In this document: one piece after another, positions 32,395 through 38,927 of the stretch | How positions within the stretch are numbered: position 1 is the stretch's first letter | Layout: each line of letters begins with the position of its first letter | From: DASQUK01 sp035641315 | GTDB taxonomy: Bacteria; Actinomycetota; Acidimicrobiia; Acidimicrobiales; VFJN01 | Assembly (NCBI GenBank): GCA_035641315.1 | Contig: DASQUK010000302.1 | Location: forward strand, 1-39,796 | Direction of reading: 5' to 3' | Length of the DNA stretch: 39,796 nucleotides | Program-made: the position numbers and the translations under genes | Notes under the pieces: model-generated | Database searches by the model: none | What the model was told of the DNA's origin: nothing | The model's input: the letters and a program-made list of their open reading frames with translations, nothing else

Positions 32395-33211
32395 TCTTGA
32401 TGCGGCCCCGCAGCGCGGCGAAGCAGAGCCACATGCTGATGGCACCGACGGCCGCCACCGCCAGCAGGGCTTGGCCCAGCTCGTCCCACTGCCAGCCACG
32501 GACGATCAGCGAGCGCAGGCCCTCGAGGAGGTAGGTCACCGGGTTGATGCCGGCGACGGTCTCGAGCCAGCCGCTGAGCTGATCCCGGGGGACGTAGGAC
32601 GACGTCAGGAACAGGAACGGGAAGAACAGCAGGAAGCTGGATTGCACCGCCGCCGGGTTGCCGGTCTTGAGGGCGATGGCGTAGCCGAACCCCGCGAAGG
32701 CCAGGCTCCACAGCCCGGACAGGATGATGAAGGCGATCACCCCGAGCGGCCCCGACTCGAACCGCACACCGAGGATGTACCCGAGGATCAGGATCGGGAT
32801 GGTCAACGCGCTGGCTACCGCCACGTCGGCGCAGAGGTGCCCGAGCAGGATGGCCAGCCGCCGGACGGGCGTGAGCAGCAGCCGGTCGAAGTAGCCGTCC
32901 TGCACGTCGAGCACCAAGGCGTACGCCCGGGACACGCCTGTGACGCCCAGCAGGATCGCCGTGGGCATCATGAAGGCCTCGAAGTCGAAGTCGGGGATGT
33001 TGGTCTCGGTGAGGTCCTGCAGCGTGCCGATGTTCACCACGAAGAAGAACAGGGCGATGAAGATCGGCGGGACCACCGACTCGATGTCGCGGGGCACCGC
33101 CCGCAGCGCCCGGCCGGCGATGGAGGCGACGTCGTGCGCGAACCCGGCCGGCCGGGCCCCGATGGCGCTCGGCTTCACCGGCGCCGGAATGGCGGTGTCG
33201 ACGCTGGTCAT
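32387..33211 (-). CDS. ABC-2 type transporter permease (DrrB-like)
   Basis: A 274-residue integral membrane protein with about six hydrophobic helices (for example PPIFIALFFFVVNIG, AILLGVTGVSRAYALVL, FLLFFPFLFLTSSYVP). It carries the ABC-2 family features DGYFDRLLLTPVRR and GINPVTYLLEGLRSLIV. With the upstream ATPase it forms a DrrAB-type exporter of drugs or lipids. Its ATG at 33211 is preceded by a junction repeat that supplies GGAGCGGAG as ribosome-binding site. Its 3' end overlaps the DUF35 gene by 8 bases. The tight linkage of an exporter to a thiolase pair is unusual. Confidence 0.88.
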   Translation of the reverse strand: MTSVDTAIPAPVKPSAIGARPAGFAHDVASIAGRALRAVPRDIESVVPPIFIALFFFVVNIGTLQDLTETNIPDFDFEAFMMPTAILLGVTGVSRAYALVLDVQDGYFDRLLLTPVRRLAILLGHLCADVAVASALTIPILILGYILGVRFESGPLGVIAFIILSGLWSLAFAGFGYAIALKTGNPAAVQSSFLLFFPFLFLTSSYVPRDQLSGWLETVAGINPVTYLLEGLRSLIVRGWQWDELGQALLAVAAVGAISMWLCFAALRGRIKSG

Positions 33212-33288
33212 TGTTCTCCGCTCCTGCTGCTTCGCAGCGGGCCGCTCGGGCCTCGCTCGCTCTCTCGCCCTTCGGGACGCTCGCTCAA
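33208..33288 (-). CDS. Possible small coupled ORF, 26 aa (SERP...SGEQ type)
   Basis: An ORF from a TTG overlapping the ATPase stop (TTGA) to a TGA overlapping the permease start (ATGA). It encodes SERPEGRESERG followed by PSGPLRSSRSGEQ. Both ends match the 44-residue ORF at 28185-28319. TTG is a weak start, so translation would rely on re-initiation. Product function is not supported; conservation of both ends and of the overlaps is the only evidence. Confidence 0.3.
   Translation of the reverse strand: MSERPEGRESERGPSGPLRSSRSGEQ
33212..33284 (-). repeat. Junction-type GC-rich repeat, copy D
   Basis: On the minus strand the gap after the ATPase stop begins GCGAGCGTCCC, continues through GAGAGAGCGAGCGAGG, then CCCGAGCGGCCC, the hairpin GCTGC-GAA-GCAGC, and AGGAGCGGAGAACA before the permease ATG. 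From CCCGAGCGGCCC onward it matches copy C2 almost base for base. It carries the permease ribosome-binding site. Confidence 0.7.
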
Positions 33289-34295
33289 GGCTTCACCTCC
33301 GCGGTCTTGTCTGCGCTCTCGGTCATCTCGGCCAGCTCGGCGTCGATGGACTCGTCGTCGTGTTGGATGTGGGTGCCGGTCAGCTCGAGGAATACGTCGT
33401 CGAGCGTGGGCGTGCGCAGCGTCAGGTCGCGCACGGGGATTCCACAGCTGTTGAGGGCGACCGCCACCGGGCCGATGATGGCGGTGCCCTCGGCGGCGGT
33501 GATCACCATCTCGTTGCCCCGGGCCTCGACGCCGGCCACGCCCGCCACGGCCTCGACCATGGGGCAGGCACCGGCGGCGTCGCCCTCGAGCCGGGCGAAG
33601 ATCACGTCGTTGCCGATGCGCCGCTTCAGCTCGAACGGCGTGCCCTCGGCCACCAGCTTGCCCTCGTTGATGATGCCCACCCGGTCGGCCAGCTCGTCGG
33701 CCTCCTCGAGGTACTGGGTGGTGAGGAAGATCGTCATCTCGAGCTCCTGGTTGAGCCGGCGCACCTCCTCCCACACCCGCGCCCGGCTGACCGGGTCGAG
33801 CCCGGTGGTGGGCTCGTCGAGGAACAGCACCTCGGGGTTGTGGACTAGGGCGGCCGCCAGGTCGAGACGCCGCTTCATCCCCCCGGAGTAGGTGGCGATG
33901 CGCCGGTCGAGAGCATCTCCGATGTCGACCAGCATGGCCAGGTCGGCCAGCCGCTGGTCGATCTCAGCCTTGGACAGGCCGTACAGCCGGCCCTGCAGCC
34001 GCAACAGCTCGACGCCCGTCTGCTTGGGATCGAGCGCCGCCTCCTGGAGCGCCACGCCGATGGCCAACCGCACCTGGCCGGGATTGGTGGCGACGTCGTG
34101 GCCGGCCACCACCGCCCGGCCGCTGGTCGGCGCCAGCAGGGTGCAGAGCATGCGGACGGTGGTCGACTTGCCGGCCCCGTTGGGCCCGAGGAAGCCGTAG
34201 ATCTCGCCTTGCTGGATCTCGAGGTCGACCCCGTCGACCGCCGTGAGGCCGTCGAACTGGCGGACAAGCTTCTCGGCGCTAATGGTCGTACGCAT
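33285..34295 (-). CDS. ABC transporter ATP-binding protein (DrrA-like)
   Basis: A 336-residue ATPase subunit of a DrrA-type ABC exporter. The Walker A motif is GPNGAGKST, the signature is YSGGMKRRLDLA and Walker B is VLFLDEPTTGLDP, followed by TQYLEEADELADRVGI. A C-terminal extension of about 100 residues (GACPMVEAVAGVAGVEARG onward) is typical of DrrA, where it helps contact the permease. The start ATG 34295 has no close ribosome-binding site, and TAGCGT (34304-34309) ends 8 bases upstream, so it is probably leaderless. It leads the operon with permease, DUF35 and thiolase. The transported molecule is unknown. Confidence 0.9.
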   Translation of the reverse strand: MRTTISAEKLVRQFDGLTAVDGVDLEIQQGEIYGFLGPNGAGKSTTVRMLCTLLAPTSGRAVVAGHDVATNPGQVRLAIGVALQEAALDPKQTGVELLRLQGRLYGLSKAEIDQRLADLAMLVDIGDALDRRIATYSGGMKRRLDLAAALVHNPEVLFLDEPTTGLDPVSRARVWEEVRRLNQELEMTIFLTTQYLEEADELADRVGIINEGKLVAEGTPFELKRRIGNDVIFARLEGDAAGACPMVEAVAGVAGVEARGNEMVITAAEGTAIIGPVAVALNSCGIPVRDLTLRTPTLDDVFLELTGTHIQHDDESIDAELAEMTESADKTAEVKP

Positions 34296-34459
34296 GTTCG
34301 GTCACGCTACTCCTCGGTGCGGGGGCTGGAACCATCGATTCTTGTCCGTACGACGCAACCGTGACGCGAAAGTCGTCGCGGTGGCGACGCTCGCACGACC
34401 GCGGGGCCGCAGTCTTGGACGGAAGGAACTCGCCGCCCGGTAGTGTGCGCCCCGCGATG

Positions 34460-34473
34460 TGACGCACATGTCA
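34460..34473. promoter_or_regulatory. TGAC-N6-GTCA operator upstream of the ChsB1-like SDR
   Basis: TGACGCACATGTCA (TGACG/TGTCA, one mismatch) lies 31 bases upstream of the GTG at 34504. A TAGTGT hexamer at 34441-34446 is a possible -10, so the operator would fall just after the transcription start. The rest of the 208-base spacer holds the ABC operon promoter at 34304-34309 and nothing else I recognise. Confidence 0.55.
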
Positions 34474-34503
34474 GTTGGCACGCACGGTTGAGGGGGAGGC
34501 GCA

Positions 34504-35445
34504 GTGGGGCTGTTCGACGGGAAGGTGGCCATCGTCACGGGGGCGGGCCGGGGCATCGGCCGCGAGGAGGCCCGCCTGTTGGCGAGCGAGGGTGCGAGGG
34601 TCGTCGTCAACGACCTCGGAGGCGCCCCCGACGGATCGGGCGCCGACGCGGGACCGGCCCAGCAGGTCGTCGACGAGATCGAGGCGGCCGGCGGGACGGC
34701 CACCGCCAGCACCGACGACATCTCCACCTGGAGCGGGGCCGAGGCGCTCGTGGGGCTGGCGGTCGAGCGGTTCGGCCGGCTCGACGTCGTGATCAACAAC
34801 GCGGGGATCCTGCGCGACCGCATGAGCTTCTCCATGTCCGAGGCGGAGTGGGATGCCGTCGTCGACGTCCACCTCAAGGGCCACTTCGCCGTCGCCCGCC
34901 ACGCTGCGGCGTGGTGGCGCAGCCGCTTCAAGGAGACCGCCGACCCGGTGGGCGGCGCCATCGTCAACACGTCCAGCGAGTCGGGGTTGTACGGCAACGC
35001 CGGCCAGGCCAACTACGCCGCCGCCAAGGCCGGCATCGCCGCCCTCACCATCGTGCTGGCCCGCGAGCTCGAGCGCTTGGGCGTGCGGGTCAACGCCATC
35101 GCGCCGGTGGCGCGCACGCGCCTCACCGAGGCGGTGGCCGGCGATGCCATGGCGCCGGACGGGTCGGGCTTCGACCGCTTCGACCCCGCCAACGTGGCCG
35201 CGGCGGCGTGCTGGCTGGCGTCCGAGGAGGCGGCCGGGATCTCGGGACAGGTGGTCAAGGTCCAGGGCGGGCAGCTCCAGCTGCTGGGTGGCTGGCGCCC
35301 GCTCACCGACGTACGAACCGACGAGCCCTGGACGCTCGCGGCGGTGGCGGCCCAGCGGGAGGCCATCCTCGGGCCGACCGACGGCTCGGTCCCGCCATTC
35401 CTCCCGACCGCCCCGCCCGCGCCGGACGAGGTCGTCACCGGCTGA
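34504..35445 (+). CDS. SDR-family 3-hydroxyacyl-CoA dehydrogenase, ChsB1/17beta-HSD4-like
   Basis: A 313-residue SDR with the cofactor motif TGAGRGIG (residues 12-19), the branch-specific VVVNDLGGAPDGSG, INNAGILRDRMSFSMSEAEWDAV, the catalytic serine/tyrosine in SSESGLYGNAGQANYAAAK and a C-terminal extension. This pattern matches the dehydrogenase domain of peroxisomal multifunctional enzyme type 2 and mycobacterial ChsB1 (Rv3502c), which oxidises a 22-hydroxy sterol side-chain CoA ester. The step fits the beta-oxidation genes around it, but the substrate is inferred. GTG 34504 has a strong GGGGGAGG. It is single and convergent with the VOC/alcohol dehydrogenase operon. Confidence 0.88.
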   Translation: MGLFDGKVAIVTGAGRGIGREEARLLASEGARVVVNDLGGAPDGSGADAGPAQQVVDEIEAAGGTATASTDDISTWSGAEALVGLAVERFGRLDVVINNAGILRDRMSFSMSEAEWDAVVDVHLKGHFAVARHAAAWWRSRFKETADPVGGAIVNTSSESGLYGNAGQANYAAAKAGIAALTIVLARELERLGVRVNAIAPVARTRLTEAVAGDAMAPDGSGFDRFDPANVAAAACWLASEEAAGISGQVVKVQGGQLQLLGGWRPLTDVRTDEPWTLAAVAAQREAILGPTDGSVPPFLPTAPPAPDEVVTG

Positions 35446-35450
35446 CTGGT

Positions 35451-35473
35451 CGCCGGCTGAGGCTCAGCCGGCG
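35451..35473. terminator. Hairpin terminator overlapping a stop codon
   Basis: CGCCGGCTGA (35451-35460) pairs perfectly with TCAGCCGGCG (35464-35473) around the loop GGC. It begins 5 bases after the SDR stop and contains the VOC gene stop codon. No U-tract. A bidirectional terminator is likely. Confidence 0.55.
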
Positions 35474-35925
35474 GGTGGTCCGCCAGGGAACTCCCACCAC
35501 TGCAACTCGCAGGTCATCGGCAGCAGGTAGCGGACGTAGATCGAGTGGATCTTGACCACACCCTGGTCGTCGACCGCGTAGTCGTCGAGGTCGACCCGGG
35601 GGTCACGCTCCCGGAACGCCACGGCCCGATCGCGTGCCGCCAGCAGGTCCTCGCGTGAGCCGACGGCGAACCCGTAGTGGTCGGTGCGGGGGCACCGCAT
35701 GGGCTCGTCGTTGGCCACGAGAAAGATGAACTGGTCCCAGTGGACGCAGCTCAGGATCAGCCGCTTGCGGTCGATGGTCATCGTCGGCATCTCCTCGAAG
35801 CCGAGGACCTCGTCGAAGTAGCGGCACAGGTCGGCCCGGTTGGCCTCGTCCAGCAGGTCGGAGGGCACGCTCAGGGCCACGTGGTTGAACTTGGGGTTGC
35901 CGGCCGGGTAGTAGGTGTGCGGCAT
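35464..35925 (-). CDS. VOC-superfamily (glyoxalase/dioxygenase fold) protein
   Basis: A 153-residue protein of the vicinal oxygen chelate fold. KFNHVALSVPSDLL near the start gives a metal-ligand-type histidine. The second half has TDHYGFAVGSREDL and ends with a strand carrying CELQWWEFPGG. Members include glyoxalases, extradiol dioxygenases and epimerases such as methylmalonyl-CoA epimerase; which applies is unknown. The ATG at 35925 overlaps the alcohol dehydrogenase stop (TGATG), with GGAGG just before it, so the two genes are co-translated. Its stop codon is within a terminator hairpin. Confidence 0.78.
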   Translation of the reverse strand: MPHTYYPAGNPKFNHVALSVPSDLLDEANRADLCRYFDEVLGFEEMPTMTIDRKRLILSCVHWDQFIFLVANDEPMRCPRTDHYGFAVGSREDLLAARDRAVAFRERDPRVDLDDYAVDDQGVVKIHSIYVRYLLPMTCELQWWEFPGGPPAG

Positions 35926-37016
35926 CACGCCTCCTGTGGCGTCGGGTGTGCGCCGAGCGCCAGGCCCGGCGCCACCATGACCTTGCCGGCCGTCTCGCCG
36001 GCGGCCAGCTGCCGCACCGCCTGGCCCACGCGGTCGAGCCCGATGTCCTCGGCCTCGATCAGCAGCTCGGTGGGGATGGCCCCCGGGGTGGCCAGCAGCT
36101 CCAGCGCCCGGTCGAACCCGTCGGCGTCGTACACGAACGCGCCGGTGACGGTGAGCTCGTTCAGCAGCATGCGGTTCGGGTCGAACGTCGGCGGCTCCAT
36201 CCCCGCGCCCACCAGCACCATGTGGCCACCGCGCCGGAGCTGGTGGAACCCCGCCTCCATGGCCGCCTTGCGCCCCGAGCACTCGAGCACGACGTCGACC
36301 GCCAGCGGCGACATCTGCTCCGGCTCCCACAGCGGATAGGTGGGCAGGTCGCCGGGCTCGAGGACCTCGGCGCCCAACGCCCGCGCCAGGGCCTTGCGGG
36401 GCGGGGCCGGCTCCACCACCGCCACGGGCCCGAAGCCGCGGGCCAGCAGGGCGGCCACGGTGAGGGCGCCGATGGGGCCGGCGCCCATCACCATGGCGGT
36501 GTCCCCCAGCCGGATGTGGGAGCGGGTGATGCCGTGCAGCGCCACCGCCAGTGGCTCGGCCAGGGCCGCCTCCCGCCGGCCCAGCCCCTCGGGCACCCGC
36601 ACCAGCGCCCGCGCGTCGACCAGGATGAAGCGGGCGAACGCCCCGTCGTGGTCGGTCATGACCCGCCGACGCACCTCGCACTGGGACGGCTGGCCCTCGA
36701 GGCAACGCCGGCACTGCCCGCACCGTGGTGCGGGGCCGCCCACGACCTCGTCGCCCACGGCCCACCCCGTCACGCCCTCCCCCAGCGCCGCCACCACCCC
36801 GCTGTACTCGTGGCCCATGACGGTGCCCGGGCTCCCCAGGTTCTCGCCGATCAGGTAGAGGTCGGACCCGCAGATGCCGCAGTGCCCGACCTCGACCAGC
36901 ACCTCCCCAGCGCCCGGCTGCGGCACCGGCCGGTCCTCCACCGCAACCTCGCCGGACCCGCGGTACACGGCCGCCGGCATCGACGCGGGCAGCCGGGGTG
37001 CCTGGGTGGTCGCCAT
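35925..37016 (-). CDS. Zinc-dependent alcohol dehydrogenase (MDR family), second copy
   Basis: A 363-residue medium-chain dehydrogenase. Catalytic-zinc motifs are HCGICGSDLYLIG and GHEYSGVVAALGEGV. The structural-zinc cluster CGQCRRCLEGQPSQC is complete, and the nucleotide fold is MVMGAGPIGALTV. It resembles sorbitol/threonine dehydrogenase-type enzymes, acting on a secondary alcohol; the substrate is unknown. The start ATG 37016 has GGGAGGGG. A CTGACG-N4-CGTCAG operator abuts a TAACCT -10-like hexamer 22 bases upstream. It is followed by an overlapping VOC gene and preceded by a TetR gene in the same direction, 58 bases away. Confidence 0.9.
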   Translation of the reverse strand: MATTQAPRLPASMPAAVYRGSGEVAVEDRPVPQPGAGEVLVEVGHCGICGSDLYLIGENLGSPGTVMGHEYSGVVAALGEGVTGWAVGDEVVGGPAPRCGQCRRCLEGQPSQCEVRRRVMTDHDGAFARFILVDARALVRVPEGLGRREAALAEPLAVALHGITRSHIRLGDTAMVMGAGPIGALTVAALLARGFGPVAVVEPAPPRKALARALGAEVLEPGDLPTYPLWEPEQMSPLAVDVVLECSGRKAAMEAGFHQLRRGGHMVLVGAGMEPPTFDPNRMLLNELTVTGAFVYDADGFDRALELLATPGAIPTELLIEAEDIGLDRVGQAVRQLAAGETAGKVMVAPGLALGAHPTPQEA

Positions 37017-37038
37017 CGTCGTCGTCCCCTCCCGAATC

Positions 37039-37052
37039 TGACGGTGGCGTCA
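37039..37052. promoter_or_regulatory. TGAC-N6-GTCA operator between the TetR and alcohol dehydrogenase genes
   Basis: TGACGGTGGCGTCA is perfect in its arms, extended to CTGACG/CGTCAG at 37038-37053. On the minus strand TAACCT overlaps its upstream edge as a -10 box, the same layout as at 9814-9832. It would control the alcohol dehydrogenase/VOC operon, with the adjacent TetR the obvious candidate repressor. Confidence 0.65.
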
Positions 37053-37074
37053 GGTTAGCCCGGGAGGCCGGCCG

Positions 37075-37656
37075 TCAGCCGAACGCCGCCGCCATGATGA
37101 CATCGGTCAGCGTGTCGAGCAGCTCGTCGGGGGAGGCGTCGACCTGGCCGGTGGCGGCGTAGTAGTTGAAGCGCTCGACCATCATCATCAGCGCCAGCGT
37201 GGCGATCGTGGGATGGAGCCCCGAGCGCTTGGGCATGCGCAGCCGGCGGGTGAGGGCCAGGGCCATGCCCGTGAGCACCTCGTCTCCGAGTCGCCCGGGG
37301 CCGACATCGCCCGACAGGTCGGCCTCGGTCCACGCCCGGATCACCCGGCCATGGCGGGCGTACACCTCGCTCACCCGCGCCAGCCAGGCCCGCAGTGCCG
37401 CCCGTCCGCGGGCGGAGTTCGTCACCGGCGCCAGCTCGTCGATCAGGCCGTGCAGCTCGGTGGCGACCTCGCCCACGAGCTGCTCGAACAGGTCTTCCTT
37501 GGAGCTGAAGTACAGGTAGAAGGTGCCGTGGCTGCTGTCGGCCGCCGCCACCACGTCGTCGATCCGGGCCGCGTGGTAGCTCGTGCGGTCGAACACCTCG
37601 GCGGCGGCGTCGAGCAGGCGCTGCCGGGTGCGTTGGCCTCGGGTGCCAACGAGCAC
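37075..37656 (-). CDS. TetR-family transcriptional regulator
   Basis: A 193-residue TetR protein. The helix-turn-helix is ARIDDVVAAADSSHGTFYLYF followed by SSKEDLF, very like the regulator at 9213 in the DNA-reading part. It lies just upstream of the alcohol dehydrogenase/VOC operon, and a perfect CTGACG-N4-CGTCAG palindrome separates them. Start GTG 37656 has no ribosome-binding site, and TAGCGT (37663-37668) ends 6 bases before it, the same hexamer as at the ABC ATPase gene, so it is probably leaderless. It is a good candidate for the regulator of the repeated palindromes in this window, together with the 9213 protein. The ligand is unknown. Confidence 0.88.
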   Translation of the reverse strand: MLVGTRGQRTRQRLLDAAAEVFDRTSYHAARIDDVVAAADSSHGTFYLYFSSKEDLFEQLVGEVATELHGLIDELAPVTNSARGRAALRAWLARVSEVYARHGRVIRAWTEADLSGDVGPGRLGDEVLTGMALALTRRLRMPKRSGLHPTIATLALMMMVERFNYYAATGQVDASPDELLDTLTDVIMAAAFG

Positions 37657-37785
37657 CGGGCCACGCTACTGAGAGGTCAGGCGGCGGCGCGGCCCGTGCC
37701 GGAGAGGCGGCGCTGCGCGACCACGCACAGCGCTGATTCGGGCGGTGGCGGCGCCTAAGGTCGGGACGACTGCGGAGGTGCGGAC

Positions 37786-38499
37786 ATGGAGACTCGAGTT
37801 GCCGAGATCGCCGATGGCGTCCACCAGCTGACGACGTACATCGCGGATGCCGACTTCAGCTTCAACCAGTACCTGCTGGCGGGCGAGGAGCCGCTGCTGT
37901 TCCACACGGGGCCGCGGCAACTGTTCCCGCTGGTGTCCGATGCGGTGGCGCGGGTGATACCGGCCGAGGGCCTGCGGTGGATCGGTGTCGGCCACGTCGA
38001 GTCCGACGAGTGCGGTGCGATGAACCAGTGGCTGGGCGTGGCACCGGGCTCGACGGTGGTGCAGGGCATGACGGGTTGCCTGGTTTCGCTCACCGACCTG
38101 GCCGACCGGCCGCCCCGCCCCCTGGCGGACGGCGAGGTCGTGGACATCGGGGGGCATCGCATGCGCTGGATCGACACGCCGCACGTGCCCCATGCGTGGG
38201 AGGCCGGCCTGTTCTACGACGAGGACACCCGAACGCTGCTGTGCGGGGACCTGTTCACCCGAACCGGGGCGTACGAGCCGTCGTCCGCCGATGATGTCGT
38301 CGGCCCGGCCGTCGCCGCCGAGGACCTGTTCGCGGCGTCGTCGCTCCACCCGGCCAGCGGCGCCACCGTGCGCCGGCTGGCCGAGCTGGACGTCGGCACC
38401 CTGGCGCTCATGCACGGCCCGGCGTTCACCGGCGACTGCCGCCAGGCGCTGCTCGATCTCGCCGACGACTACGACCGCCGCATCGCCACCGCCAGTTGA
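37786..38499 (+). CDS. Metallo-beta-lactamase-fold protein (flavodiiron/ODP-like)
   Basis: A 237-residue single-domain MBL-fold protein. The metal motif is H70-V-E72-S-D74-E75, which resembles the HxExDH motif of flavodiiron and oxygen-binding di-iron proteins rather than the HxHxDH of hydrolases, but with Glu in place of the last His. Later ligands are suggested by TPHVPHAWEAG, LLCGDLF and LMHGPAF. No flavodoxin domain is attached. It may bind a di-iron centre for oxygen or NO sensing or reduction; this is inference. The start ATG 37786 follows GCGGAGGTG. A VOC gene follows 33 bases downstream, possibly in the same transcript. Confidence 0.8.
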   Translation: METRVAEIADGVHQLTTYIADADFSFNQYLLAGEEPLLFHTGPRQLFPLVSDAVARVIPAEGLRWIGVGHVESDECGAMNQWLGVAPGSTVVQGMTGCLVSLTDLADRPPRPLADGEVVDIGGHRMRWIDTPHVPHAWEAGLFYDEDTRTLLCGDLFTRTGAYEPSSADDVVGPAVAAEDLFAASSLHPASGATVRRLAELDVGTLALMHGPAFTGDCRQALLDLADDYDRRIATAS

Positions 38500-38532
38500 C
38501 GAATCGAATCGATCCACACGAGGAGGCGCCCC

Positions 38533-38910
38533 ATGACGGTGAGCGTTCGCTACATCGTCGACGACATCGAGGAGTCGATCCCGTTCTACGAGCGGCTGGG
38601 GTTCGAGGTGGAGATGCATCCCGGGCCAGGATTCGCCATGCTGCGCCGGGACGACCTGCAGCTGCTGCTCAACACGCCGGGCGGCGGCGGGGGCGCCGGA
38701 CAGGCGATGCCCGACGGCACCCTGCCCCAGCCCGGGGGCTGGAACCGGATCCAGCTCGACGTCGGCGACCTCGACGCCATGGTCGAACGCCTCTCGGCCG
38801 CTGGCGTCGCCTTCCGGAGCCCAGTCATCCCGGGGCAAGGCGGCAAGCAGGTGCTCGCCGACGATCCGTCGGGCAACCCCATCGAGCTGTTCGAGCCCGC
38901 CCGTCGCTGA
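38533..38910 (+). CDS. VOC-superfamily protein (bleomycin-resistance/glyoxalase type)
   Basis: A 125-residue two-module VOC protein. The first module is VRYIVDDIEESIPFYERLGFEVEMHP and the second is WNRIQLDVGDLDAMVERLSAAGV, ending in LADDPSGNPIELFEP with the usual C-terminal metal-ligand glutamate. The canonical first His ligand is not evident in the N-terminal strand, so it may bind a ligand without a metal. The start ATG 38533 has a clear GAGGAGG. It lies downstream of the MBL-fold gene and converges on the DUF222/HNH gene. Function unknown. Confidence 0.8.
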   Translation: MTVSVRYIVDDIEESIPFYERLGFEVEMHPGPGFAMLRRDDLQLLLNTPGGGGGAGQAMPDGTLPQPGGWNRIQLDVGDLDAMVERLSAAGVAFRSPVIPGQGGKQVLADDPSGNPIELFEPARR

Positions 38911-38927
38911 GCGCTCGCCCATCCGCC

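Noticed and set aside
32742..32753. Another partial match to the junction repeat (CCCGAGCGGCCC in the permease gene)
   Set aside because: The core matches but nothing on either side does, and it reads as ordinary antisense codons of the permease.
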